NCBI GenBank assembly: GCA_017354895.1
Contig: CP071499.1
Span: 1,302,001 to 1,366,000, forward strand
DNA length: 64,000 bases
Source of the DNA: Podospora comata
Lineage: Eukaryota; Ascomycota; Sordariomycetes; Sordariales; Podosporaceae
Direction of reading: 5' to 3'
The notes under the pieces were generated by a model. That model was not told the origin of the DNA. It worked only from the letters and a program-made list of their open reading frames with translations, and searched no databases. Made by a program: the position numbers and the translations under genes. The number at the start of each line of letters is the position of its first letter. Position 1 is the stretch's first letter. Shown here one piece after another: positions 17,201 to 25,241 of the stretch.

Positions 17201-17445
17201 TCGCTGACGACTATGCTGAGCCAGGTGGGCTGGGAAAAGGTCGGTCGGTGGACGTTGAGGCCGAGGCCTCTGATGTCGATTCGTATGCCATCGCGCGGGG
17301 TGTAGGACAGTCGTCTGAAGGAGAAATAGCCTATGCGCTGGATCGAGAGGCCGGTGATGATTCGTATTACGGCAAATAAAACAAAGGTCGAGAGATAGAG
17401 AAGGACTAGGATTCCAAACACAAAAGTCGGGTTAAGGAGGGCCAT
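8203..17445 (-). CDS. fmp27: FMP27/BLTP2 (Hobbit)-type bridge-like lipid transfer protein
   Basis: One uninterrupted frame of about 3080 aa. The ATG at 17445 was chosen because the protein then starts with a hydrophobic segment (FVFGILVLLYLSTFVLFAVI) followed by FSFRRLSYTPRDGIRIDIRG, as expected for an ER-anchored member; the frame stays open another 102 codons upstream but that part is not protein-like. Signatures: GFWDK near residue 1415 (FMP27 GFWDK domain), SWPPWVPMEVMFDFQADPFG near residue 2200 (FMP27 WPPW domain), and a predicted coiled coil near residue 2350. The last 400 residues are low-complexity Ser/Gly/Gln. Such proteins form long hydrophobic grooves that carry phospholipid between ER and plasma membrane or other organelles. 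The intronless 9.2 kb is unusual beside its spliced neighbours. Family assignment is firm; the exact contact site is not shown by sequence. Confidence 0.94.
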   Translation of the reverse strand: MALLNPTFVFGILVLLYLSTFVLFAVIRIITGLSIQRIGYFSFRRLSYTPRDGIRIDIRGLGLNVHRPTFSQPTWLSIVVSELAVTVDIKELEGNKAAGLAAGSEDSDSDSDGDNEKTKLNGAASTPPAAESMKVPKITRRETMSAGRSKTWKRLTKIKEKLKLLHRKVNWLRMVDVVATNSSVNIVDVGNVQVGSFTVAVDTRSKMVDRARFFLQGKAERSRQKQQAEWIVTLRSVLFTANGGESLEVLDSATLNIHGYLYEALDGLRDAAISLKLGRLHVPYDDVSHSAKLSKQIKSQCNQEFAQSDPMGVIVDQVMQEIDVPGSTTNHELMQTVSDSKELVSSILRGIKEVQFAVSYVGLTKKIDHVRPGGNPVLLNASMKEVGIDLHRLDPKSSAHRMYFPSKDTAHEALAAALSVSIGLDDGHGKPERIMYIPMATTTVRTTLPSKTVELTHEGTAEQRNANILFANSVVTSPSVDLDPRHLPLLIAMLRRKPKAPKSEPQTRHMLISRLLPKANIKFSMHEPVVRIALPPVHKGADPDDFDLIISSISSISLDMESFHSTVDQLHYSLAATMRLQTHHLYYQTSAGNEKIDLLETDSFDLKIQLSASPNVQVVATGNLQTFSLKMVRDEIGDGLRQIVRQLRLDVEPDKRASSKTARHSNFLRAMPAWLLHFQLSCSDFSVEVAGVDKDISDETRGLAIQLDTWTTEYRAQRLDNLKRRPSRRRASSRGMMSPETDLLKTIPMSPRKKYHHDGDGRRISLHVRGFEAYMIEAEDKWEMEPFLNIPKLELAFSTLSDNQGPVFHVHSQIRTVLLQYSLYRHYAVAVAVAVLRKAFVRTNAAGGASPATPVVMVPSTPKMGAKRLVVGHLSPPSAGGTIPELSLDGEVARSFVQELVAVDFKATLIQIKADLPSDPQVMFQICNLEAGRHRWSPPFLHARLIRLYAEAPRMRRVWARIISVKNVRLDYRESRKKFTGGQVQDERMFDVVSETIRVAVPHDLVVYKITDNFVNSIKSVQQLHHRFKTGTNEYILDKGPEGPRNVPKVSLRTKTLLFELEDGAFEWKLGVIYRAGKVEMMQRQAREEAFRVKVKKIHEEESKKESAKLRTRSAASRGKTRMSGDGGPRSRSIGADQGRSGGGEGRFRGRAPRYDPEGGCLGISGDARISINEARERLNIHNARSWKQRIDQQYELSKNATKDLHAAFWGHNEVPEDWNDSEKILEVPQRPALMSALLSDLHIMLDKPSFPMKDLPDFLHKVGKGMPRDMKYALLVPMSVRIEMGEARISLRDYPLPFIHVPSTKSSQSARMQALSMTTDFVIAEEYRGPESMRKIKVQIVPGRNLDPMASNQGSFAVDVRRTIGPVKTFSDMVIDIHTSNPTRITWGPSYQPAIQDMMMAIESMTKPQLDPSEKVGFWDKIRLNFHSRVRVAWREGGDVHLALKGSRDPYQVTGNGAGFIMCWRKDVRWNIHADDDPKRFMTVDSGEYVLAVPDYSHHVRETRRQHGEDESFTSDSSYKSGAAFKKVVMKLSGKVQVMAGLVFEKAIVNGERSFEFKPHYDVILKAPHLAKAENGVPYDAFRGFRSQHIHLSVAVRAPVDREWTGSVTEPSRSYNTVHLTPRFFTHFFAWWSLFSGPLSLPIRQGALWPGREKNSKKFGRHLATIKYNVLLAPLFLSHIYKHKDVEDYAENSVSATGIKVRFDSWMLDLHMRREEFTTPDRGRNTQSRTSGMRIHAGQLDLVSADVRAVSASIRGTTADAVTKASLSSYIGDQEPDVADVSRFTIPDNDSRWIDMDDFVELDWILPTELNPDTKILPLAFAPRVTYFRQTDIGGLIDGDPDRTTHFGKEPTHFCIMSHDDDPRRVQSQLIRRRLEQIDQQAEIHRRTLGEIELRMVRGDTTTADLGAEYEILSRHTAVLHGRKVFLEGMLREMTPRAASCSDEDEESTATEGDLNRPDYLRGDDSDESEVTGEFASDFKNRFVVHNVQLKWNNTLRNIILRYMHQVGQRRGFVYYLSRPAVKFILDLVDEQTKSKTAATPTGTGKSPDANGKDRDIQKDIEDRIRKILGDGKKFSGSTGNIDAQHPAMADLSGGIADEFTTQNAYHVRLIAPQIQLQSDKNKKHVVLTTAKGMELKVVDVLEKSRISDNVSGLVQRRFLVNMDSTQFFVTHQKWFSTQLVSMYSGNTYGTPAGSSWPPWVPMEVMFDFQADPFGFKRVVQKTSAMLRYDKYNTLRLKYNDEVNTSEAAAVDNLRQAGSAQESRTDNLWVEFPQAHALCNSSQYYAIYVIVLDLLMYSEPLEKTRNERLEKIMLASDFSDLRGAPEMVIKLQERVRQLEDIKTHFQTHSRQMDEKGWQDRLVLERDLAACEDELFFMMKAITTSQRKFDHSTSSALLKWSITAKEIVWQLIRDNNEPLVELQLKDVEYDRTDNSDGSHINLIQVGRILGLNLLPDAIYPAMIAPYFEPSAGVVDIETKPMIRVYWNMLEAIAGIPIMDHFEVNLFPLKVQLEREVGKKLFEYIFPGIDGDAPAEGKNTSPFMIKQSIPGEEEDEGDNMSISESLANQITDHLTVPGEQEPEIPQFETRAGSLELRLRPTLTSDPDEDPPKHKALSIHSGEGTSFRLFRSGTGFKAVNKKRSYDSLRGSTPRPGVSRTGTGLSSNISISGDSRKGSRFGLRHRSTATDEEKAKARSDDLTKMIDRASNYMTFAYIKMPSVVLCVSYKGKGERNFEDVHDFVFRMPTIEYRNKTWSNLDLALALKSRVIKALISHTGAIIGNKFSKHRPNIAQQSKLREVATSSVLLATPVGSSIAGGESRENSGDDSSSIYGVGASPVDFSRSPPQSIRRAATAASSIPVPKSSASRSSSIASSQRSATVPQQQQASAAGHVVANTQATGAIPTFLMTQPTQSTISSGSSSAQEGGKTGFGSLLRPASSGWSKPFGGGGGSNGQQQQHQQTKRPGSSGGLGMGMGMGNNTVAFSNYNAGIGGMGMEEVMNSGGGVGSPERKRTGGHMGFRDKLSAIRHKLKEGSGGGQREQSVVAVRDQGGEMVLEEGGEDGEGGGGLMKTLSHRSSRRQ

Positions 17446-18813
17446 CTCGAGATGGTATGTACAACGGGGAGGGACTGGTGGCAGGTGGTGACGTCCATCA
17501 GTCGCATACAGTTTCGTGGTATCTTGGAAGGGACGTGTAAGTTTCCAAATCCACGGGATCCCGTCACAGGTTTGAGGGGACAGCCTATCTACATTCACTC
17601 GCGCGACCTGGGGAGCAGTGCCATGGTGTGTGGGATCGTTTCTCGTTTCGTCGAGGTAGGTAAGGTCGGGGATCGGAGGACAGCTTTGCAGCAGTTGAGG
17701 TGCAGTGCCTGGCAGATAGCGGGACAGGAGGTTTCTTGTCAAGAGGTACACGGGATACTACCGATGCTACGCCGTGTGGTTAGGTACTTGTCATCATGGA
17801 TGTTGGGTTCAGACTATTTACCAACGCAGTGGCGCAATTAAGGGCGCGGCAGGTAGAAAGTAGGAAAAAAAAAAGACAACTAACACTGGTATCAAAAGTA
17901 ACAAAAAGGAAGTGCTCCGTGTGGAAAAAAGGGAGGGAAATTGATAAAGAGTCGAGGTCCCAATTCCATTCCCCAAATTCCACAGGCTCCAGAAGTGGGA
18001 TGGAGTCGCTGGCCTGGGGCGAAATGAATGATCGCTTTGATAACCAATGCCACCCTGGTCACTTCCCCTGGCCAGGTCACAACCCGCCAAAATCCAGTCT
18101 TGGCAGGGAGCTTCTGGATGCTTTTCTGCCGGCCACCACCGCCCATGTCCACTGCCAGTCGAGCCAGTCTCCCACAAGATCTCCAGGCCAAGCTCATTTA
18201 GCGCAAGGATCAAGGTGTGAGTGAGTGAGTGAGTGAGTGAGAGAAAACGCGGGGTGATGAATTGAATCTTTTTTGTTGAAGCTCTTGTCGAGGAAGCTTT
18301 GTGTGCTGCTGAGGAACCAATTGCAATCTAGACATTCCATGAGCTGCGATAGGGTCCCTGCAGCTTCGAGAAACCTTTACAGCCGTTTCTGCCGTGAAGC
18401 AAACCATTTGCGGCTGCAGATGGTGGCCCGTTCATTTGATAGGTGAAGCTGCAACAAACGGTGCTTCAAACAAATCAGACAACTGAGTCGTGAGGTTACA
18501 GTTGGCCGTCTTTATCCGAACACAGAGCAGTCTCGCTGCCGTCTGATAATCTGATTGTAGCTGGCAAAATATATAGATATTATATACACGTATTTACATC
18601 TCGTTCACCGCCGCACGGCTCTCCTCTCCAGCCAGTCTGTGACGCACAGGTTCAACCCATCCAAGATCCAAGCGCCAGTCGTTCAATTGCTTGGATAGGT
18701 GTCATCATGAGCTTTCCATACGATCCGGGCTTTCGTTGCCTCGGGGGTTTCGCGCTCTCGGCCAGCTTTTGCACCAGAAGAAACGGGCATGGGGTTCTAT
18801 CGATCGCTTAAGA
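17446..18813. promoter_or_regulatory. FMP27 upstream region
   Basis: About 1.4 kb between the FMP27 start and the stop of the next minus-strand gene. It must hold the FMP27 promoter and leader. A (GTGA)6 tract lies at 18217-18240. The only open frames are short and look accidental. Confidence 0.45.
18217..18240 (+). repeat. (GTGA)6 microsatellite
   Basis: Six perfect GTGA units followed by GAGA, in the upstream region of the FMP27 gene. Confidence 0.95.
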
Positions 18814-19737
18814 TTACCATCTCCACCAAGACTGACTCTGACCCTTTTTGTCCGCCTGAATCGGTGTATTATCCGTAGCCTCCTTGACTTCCTTTACCAA
18901 AGGAACCTGTTCAGTTGGCGGTGGTGTATTCCCCATCTTCTTGCTGTCGGCTTCCCGAAGCTCTCTGATGCGGTCGTCGATGAGGGCAATGTCAGCCTCG
19001 ATTCGGAACAGTTTCTCCTCCAACAGATTCACATAATCTTGATCTGAAAGTGCTGTAATGGGACTCCAACTCGAGTGCCAGAACCGCTTGTTCTTTGAAG
19101 GATCCTTTTCCGCTTCTTTTTGCTTAGCCTCCCTTCTATTGGCAAAGGCTTGCCCTCCAGCTCCCAGCAGGGAACATACGATGGCTCCAGGAATAATATT
19201 TCGCGGCCCTCCTATGGGAACGGTCAAAATAGAGTTTGTTGTTGAGACCGCTTGGACTTGGACTTACGAATAGATCCTCCGACAACACCAGAGACTGCAC
19301 CGGCAAAAGTACTTCCTTTGAGCTTGTCTCCGGGAGTAATCTTGTCCTCTCCTCCCAGAGCGTTAAAGGCCACCAACCGAGCAGCCCAGTAGCTTGAACC
19401 TAGGGCGAGCCATTGACCACCAGCAATCAACGAGAAAAATACCGGTGGTGCACCACGAAGGATACCAGCTGCTCCTCCCATAAACAAGCCACAGGCACCT
19501 GATTACAACATCAGCAATTGTTCTGTTAGTTGCACTAAAAGGGGCTCAACGAGAAAGGCTCATACCAGCCGAGCCGCCCACTTTGAGGGAGGGGACCACA
19601 ATATCCATCACCTCTTGCGGGAGGAGTTGTCTTTGCTCTTTTGACGGCATCTGGTCCCTCGGTGGCCTTTGTTCTGGTGAGGATGAACTGGGGTTTGGTT
19701 TCGATTCGTCGACCTCTGAAAGAGCGATGCGCTTCAT
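18814..19737 (-). CDS. Tim17/Tim22/Tim23-like mitochondrial membrane protein
   Basis: Three exons: 19737-19566, 19498-19268 and 19211-18814, giving about 266 aa. Residues 50-160 are Gly/Ala-rich hydrophobic segments with small-residue spacing (CGLFMGGAAGILRG, AGAVSGVVGGSIRG, GAIVCSLLGAGGQA), the pattern of the Tim17/22/23/OEP16 superfamily. A hydrophilic charged C-terminus follows, with a short helical stretch (EEKLFRIEADIALIDDRIREL), and ends in WWRW. The N-terminus is polar and has no obvious presequence. Family members are inner-membrane translocase subunits, peroxisomal proteins or complex I assembly factors of the TIMMDC1 type; I cannot tell which from this sequence. It is divergent from eIF4B with a 566-bp shared promoter. 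Exon joins keep frame and use good GT-AG sites, so the gene model is more certain than the function. Confidence 0.72.
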
Positions 19738-20303
19738 TTTTGACTCTCGGGGTCTGCGCTCAGACGGCTAATCAAATAAACTTTTCTTCAGTGGGTTGGT
19801 ATTCACTTGTGTGGTATACTCAAACCACAGTGTGCAGTAGTTCAAGTTGATCATTCAGCACAAGTTTATGTAAAGTATGGATAGATACTATCTATCTAAT
19901 AGCTGTGAAAGCTTCCCCACTGCAGATGTGCCAAAGCTTCCCCTGGGTGTGGGTCTAACCTTATGTGGTCTAGCCTATAATAGAAGCGGCCGATTCACTT
20001 GGCCTCTCAGCGGTTCTCAGCTGGTGGTGGGAGAAAAAAAAAAAGAAGGCCCACCAACCCTGTAGCTGCAATTTTTCGCTTCCCGCCGCCCGCAACAACC
20101 ACGCACCGAGTTGACCCAAGGTTGCGAAACTTCCACTCCGCCTCCCACCAACCCGCCTGCTTCAGCTTTCGGGTCCGGACTCATCCATCACTCGACCCTT
20201 TTCGATACCTACCTACTTCTTGACGGATCCCCTCACGGTTCCCGTCATCAACTCCATCCTACGCGCTTCGTCTCGCAAGCGCGTGGCCAACTAAACCGCA
20301 ATC
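19738..20303. promoter_or_regulatory. Divergent promoter, Tim17-like / eIF4B
   Basis: 566 bp between two divergent start codons. The eIF4B side (20060-20300) is pyrimidine-rich, as is common in strongly expressed fungal translation genes. An A10 run lies near 20035. No named operator recognised. Confidence 0.5.
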
Positions 20304-22452
20304 ATGGGTAAGCAACCATCTACCGCCTCCATTTCGCTACCTCCCTCGACTGCCCCGCCCTCTGATTTATACCCCTCGCGACAAACACACGTTGCTACTC
20401 ATGACCTCACTTGCTAACATATCCTCTCCTCTCCAGCTCCCAAGAAAGAGAAAGCCCAGAAGCTGTCTCTGGGTGAATTCCTCGGCGAGAGTACGACCTC
20501 CCCTCCCCCTCTATGCCAAGACCCCACCGCCCTTAAATTATCTTTAGGATGATGTTAGTAGTGGTGGTGGTGGTGATGGTGGTGGCAGCCTTGCTTCGCC
20601 CGACTGCATACTGACTGAGCAACACAGCTGGTGGTGTTTCCTCGTGGGCTGATGAAGTCGAGGACACATATGGTAAGTCGTCCTGAACTGATTGAAATTT
20701 CTTTTGCGCATTTGACTGACCGTCTGTAGGTTCCGGTATGCACCTCACCGTCACCATCCGAATCACCTCTGGAAAAGAAAATACTGACCAAATCTAGGCA
20801 CCCAGTCCTTCCCCTCGACCGACCGTCGCACTGGCCCCAGCTCGTATGGCAATAGCACTAGCTACGGCAATGACCGGGGTATGTTGCACTGCTGCGGTGT
20901 TGACGTTCACAAAGAAGAATCCTAATATTGTGTATCATAAAGGTTACCACTCGCTCCGCGACAACCTCCCCCAGGAGCTTCCCACCAAGCCTCCTTATAC
21001 CGCTCATCTCGGCAACTTGTCGTATGATGCCACTGTCGAGAGTGTGACCGACTTCTTCCACGACTGCAACTGCGTCAACGTCCGCATTATCGAGGACCGC
21101 GAGCAGAACCGTCCCAAGGGCTTCGCCTATGCCGAGTTTGCTGATCTTGAGGGTCTCAAGACTGCTTTGACCCGCGACGGCCAGTCCTTCGAGGGTCGTA
21201 ATATTCGTATCAAGGTTGCTGATCCTCGTAAGTTTATATCACATATACATGCCAAGTACCCACCAGCAAAGCTAACAGTCCTGTAGCCCGTGGTGGATTC
21301 GGCGACCGCACCGAGAGCTTCCGCGAGCTTGACTGGGGTGCCAAGAGAGGTCCCCTCGCTGACACTGGCGGCCGTAGCAACCGCGATTTCGGCGACCGTA
21401 GACCTCCCCGTGAGTTCAACGACGAGAGGCCGGTTAGAGAGGCCAAAGAGATCAACTGGGAGAGACGGGGCCCTCTTCCCCCTGCTGAGCGCCCAGAGTC
21501 TCGCGAGGGTGCTCGTGCCCGCAACACCACCGACTTCAGCGCCGCTAGAAGGGCTTCCCCCGCCGCTTGGGGTCCCGGAGAAGGACGCCAAGGTGGAGAT
21601 GGCTCTCGCCCTCCTCGCCGCGAGTTTGCCGAGCGCCCTGAGCGTCCCGAGCGTGTTCCTACCGCCGCTGAGAAGGAGATCAACTGGCGCAACAACATGC
21701 GTCCCGTCGAGCCAAAGTCTCGTGAGGGTAGCGAGGCTCCTGGTTCTCCTGCTGCCGCCCCCGCTGCGCAGCCAGCTGGTAGACCCAGACTGAACCTCAC
21801 CAAGCGCACCGTTTCCGAGGCCCCCGATGTGATCTCGCCCGCCCCTACTTCCAAGTCGAACCCATTCGGTGCGGCCCGCCCCATCGACACTGCTGCCCGT
21901 GAGCGTGAGGTCGAGGAGAAGCGCATCCGGGACAAGCAGGAGGCTGAGGAGAGGGCCAAGGCTGAGAAGGAGGCCAAGGAGGCCGCTGCCGTCGAGGCTG
22001 CTGAGAAGGCCAAGGCCGAAGAGGCTGCTGCTGCGGAAGCTGCTGCGGAAGCTGCTGAGAAGGCCAAGGCTGATGCCGAGGCCGCCGCTGCTGCTGGTAC
22101 CAAGCCAGAAGTCCAGGAGGGTGAGGGTGAGCAGAAGCTTCCCGTCAGAACTCGCGAGCCTCGTGAGCCTGCTCCCAAGTCCCGCGCCGCCGAGAGTGGC
22201 AGCTGGAGAAGAGCCGGTGATGCCCCAGCCCGTGGCCCCCCCAGCGGTCCCCGTCGCAGTGGCGGTGCCCCCCGCGCACCTCGCCAGGATGGTGGACGCC
22301 CTCCTCGGTCCAACGGAACCACCGATGCTCGCGGCCCATTGTCTCCCACCACCGAGAAGGCTCCCGCCAGCCCTGCTGTCGATGATGACGGCTGGACCAC
22401 TGTTACCCAGCCGGTTAAGGGTCGCCGCGGCGGCAACCGGCCCCTTGCTTGA
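20304..22452 (+). CDS. tif3: Translation initiation factor eIF4B (Tif3-like), RRM protein
   Basis: Seven exons: 20304-20307 (only ATGG), 20437-20490, 20628-20672, 20730-20735 (6 nt), 20798-20878, 20943-21227 and 21287-22452, giving about 546 aa. The N-terminus reads MAPKKEKAQKLSLGEFLGE and then SSWADEVEDTYG, as in fungal eIF4B. One RRM follows (RNP2-like AHLGNL; RNP1-like KGFAYAEF). The Arg/Gly/Pro-rich second half carries three copies of an E-[LI]-[DN]-W repeat: ELDWGAKRG, EINWERRG, EINWRNNM. A long Ala/Glu/Lys segment (about residues 365-430) should be helical or coiled coil, and the end is DDDGWTTVTQPVKGRRGG. eIF4B stimulates the eIF4A helicase and mRNA recruitment to the 43S complex in the cytosol. 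The first coding exon is just four bases, so the start depends on the ATGG|GTAAGC donor. Confidence 0.93.
20730..20735 (+). other. Probable 6-nt microexon of the eIF4B gene
   Basis: The bases GTTCCG lie between a TAG acceptor and a GTATGC donor. The flanking introns would be 57 nt (20673-20729) and 62 nt (20736-20797), and each has its own branch-like element (TTGACTGACC and ATACTGACC). Inclusion adds Gly-Ser and keeps frame. Skipping also keeps frame, so it could be alternatively spliced. Confidence 0.6.
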
Positions 22453-23660
22453 TTGTATTATACCACACCACGACGCCCCCTCGCTTCTTTTCGATTCCCA
22501 GCACTGGCACTAGCCCGTTTCCAACTGCATGTTTCGTCATTGCTTTGGATAGACGGGCATGGCGCTGACATCCGACCTCGTTCTCTCTTCCAGATGAGTG
22601 TCAGCCGCTGAAAGCTCTTTCCATCGATCACCATGCCGCTTTCTTCTTGGGGATGACGGATAAACCGCTTTTTCCCTGTCTGCCCTTCCTGGATGGACCG
22701 GCGCATTTGGGCGATCCCGACCGCGTTATGCCAAAAAAAGCAATGGGTTGTTCCTGCGTTTTTATTTCGATTTTTAGCCACGACGTTTTATGCACGGGAA
22801 TGACACGCAACTTCTCGATTCTAGATTCGGGGCCCTCGCCTACTCGGGTGATGGGCTTTCAATGAAGGGTGTGTGGGGTTTCTGCTCGGTCGTCACAGCA
22901 GATTGTTTTTATTCTGCTTTTCCAATCGAGGAGCACAAAATGGCGTCTTGGCTTTTTGGGAAGGAAACGGGATCCTTTTCTACTAGATATGGGTGGGAGG
23001 GAACCACGCAAGGGAAGGGGTCTACCGGATTTTTCTACCTGTTATTTATGAAGAGAGCTTTCCGTTGGTCATCTCTTTGTTGTTGTTTTGGTCTTTTGGG
23101 GAAATAACACACATTTCCTTGTTTCATGTCATGTCTGCCTGCATTTGATCCGAAGCTGTTGTGTTGTCTTGTTCGTCAGGTTTTACTGTTTTCCATGTCT
23201 GAGGTGCTTGTGGGCGTCTGTCATGTTTTCGAACGTGACGGGTCTAGAGATGGGATGGGGTATAATCTGTGAGGATGATGTTGAGTGGATGGGTTTCATG
23301 GCGGATGGTGGAGGTGGGAGGATGTGTTTTCCCCAAATGTTGTTCTCCCGTCTAGACCCGAGGGAGAGAAAGAGAAAAGTGTGGAGATGGTGAAGATGAA
23401 AATTCTCAATGGGACTGATGTTTCGATTACATGGCGTAATGATTGTGTTGTTAATTAACCCCTATTCCTCCAGTGATTACTCACTAGCCATCGTCCAGAT
23501 TGGTACCAAATTATTTAGCTCAAACAGACAAATAACCCAGCCCAAAGCTTTCCCCAACCCAAATCGAAAAGCCTTTCCCAACTCGAACAGAATTCTTTCC
23601 CAACCAAACAGAAACCTTTTCCCAACCCAACCGAGACCTTTCCCTTCGACTTGACCACCC
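22453..23660. other. Convergent 3' region, eIF4B / aminotransferase
   Basis: 1.2 kb between two convergent stops. It holds both 3' UTRs. A set of imperfect 21-24 bp tandem units lies at 23532-23644 and is listed separately. No coding sequence supported. Confidence 0.5.
23532..23644 (+). repeat. Five imperfect tandem units of 21-24 bp
   Basis: Each unit starts AACCCA or a variant and ends CTTTCCC or a variant (units near 23532, 23554, 23578, 23600 and 23623). The pyrimidine-rich block CTTTCCCAAC recurs at each junction. The array ends about 15 bp from the aminotransferase stop codon on the opposite strand, so it would be in that gene's 3' UTR. Confidence 0.7.
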
Positions 23661-25241
23661 TTATGCAACCCATAAACTATCAAAAACCTCGCGCACCGCC
23701 CCCGCGATCCTCCTCACCATCTCTCTTATTTCTTTGGCAGTGACATCATACGCCGGCATGACCATGATGACGTCCCCCCTCCCTTGATCATCGGCGCAGC
23801 CCTGGGAGGCATAAACCAGGACCTGCCAGTTCTTTAGTGCGGTTTTGTGCACCCTGCCCGCAATATCGAGTTCTCGCTCAAACGGCTGTTTTGTTGTCTT
23901 GTCGGATATGAACTCTATCCCTACGAACAAACCCCTGCCCCTTATATCCCCCACGTTTGGGTGCTGGCTTAGCTGTTTCTGGAGTAGGTGGAGGAGCAAC
24001 CCCCCCTGAGCGGCGACGTTGGAGAGGAGGTTGCGGGATTGGATTGTGCCTTGGACGGCGAGGCAGGCGGAGGCGACGACGGGGTGGGATTGGTTTGTGT
24101 GCCCGTGAGTGAAAACTTTATTGTGGGAGGTCAGGAAGTTGGACAGGGGGGTGGAGATCAAAAGCGCCGAGGCGGGCAGGTAAGAGGCGGAGAAGGATTT
24201 TGCTATTGTCATCATGTCGGGGGAGATGTCGGGTTCAGGGAAGGATTGATACGCGTGGAGATGGTGGGAAGGGGAGGTGGCTGTCCGGCCCATTCCGCAC
24301 ATCACCTCGTCGTAGATCAGGAGGATGCCGTGGGTGTGGCAGAAAGATTTTATACCGGAGAGGTAACCAGGTACAGGGGGGACACAGCCGAGGGCAGCGC
24401 CGACGATGGGTTCGAGGATTAGGGCTGCGATTGTCGAGGGGGAGAGGGTGGTGATTAGGGACTCAAGGGAGGTGAGGAGGGAGGAGAGGTATTCTTCCTC
24501 GGGGAGGGGGCTGCGGTAGGGGTTGCATGGGGGGAGCTGGTGGAAGTTTGTCCGGTTGAGGACTGAGGTGAAGGGCTGTCGCCGGGTGGTGTGTCCTGAG
24601 GCGGATAACGACCCTATTGTCGTTCCGTGGTAGGAGTGAGAGCGGGAGATGATGTTTACCCTCTCCGGCTGACCGTTCCAGGCGTGGTATTCGAGGGCAA
24701 ATTTTAAGGCGGCTTCGACTGCTTCTGAGCCTGTGTTTTACACAATTAGTATGGGTGGGAAAAGGCAAAAAAGAGGGGGAAACTGACCAGAGGACATGAG
24801 ATACATCTTTCCCATTTTACCGTCGGTGCTTTCACAGAGGAACTTTTCGAGTTGGAGCACGGGGTCGACGCGGAAGTGGGCGTAGGAGGCGTATTGGACC
24901 GTGCTGAGCTGGGTGGTGATAGCTTTGATGACGGATTTGTTGGATTTGCCGTGGCCGAGGCAGGCCACGCCGGCGCCGCCGCAGGCGTCGAGAATCTTGG
25001 GGCCAGAGACGGGGTAGTAGTAGTGGCCTTTGGCTTTTTTGAGGAGGGGGAGGAGAGTGGGAGTTTGGGTATTGGTGGCATTGTCGTTGTTCTTTTCGGT
25101 GGGAAAGGGGTGTGAGAGTTCGGAGGATGAGTCTGACAGGAGAATGTCGGCTTCGGTTTTACCAAGGGGAGCCTTGGAAGCTGAAGTTGGGAGAAGGTGG
25201 GAGCGTCTCGAAGAAGACGAAGTGGAGAGTAGTTGACCCAT
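23661..25241 (-). CDS. Class III PLP-dependent aminotransferase
   Basis: Two exons, 25241-24788 and 24730-23661, giving about 507 aa. The fold-type I, class III pattern is clear: ILDACGGAGVACLGHG near residue 85, the SGSEAVEAALKFA block across the splice junction, YHGTTIGSLSASG, LLIYDEVMCGMGRT (PLP-ring aspartate), and DMMTIAKSFSASYLP with the Schiff-base lysine in AKS. The family transfers amino groups from omega-amino compounds such as GABA, ornithine or beta-alanine to 2-oxo acids; the substrate cannot be read from sequence. The N-terminal 60 residues are Ser-rich and poorly conserved-looking, so the start at 25241 (MGQLLSTSSSS) is the natural first ATG but less certain. There is no biosynthetic backbone gene nearby, so a secondary-metabolite role is not supported. 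Confidence 0.9.
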
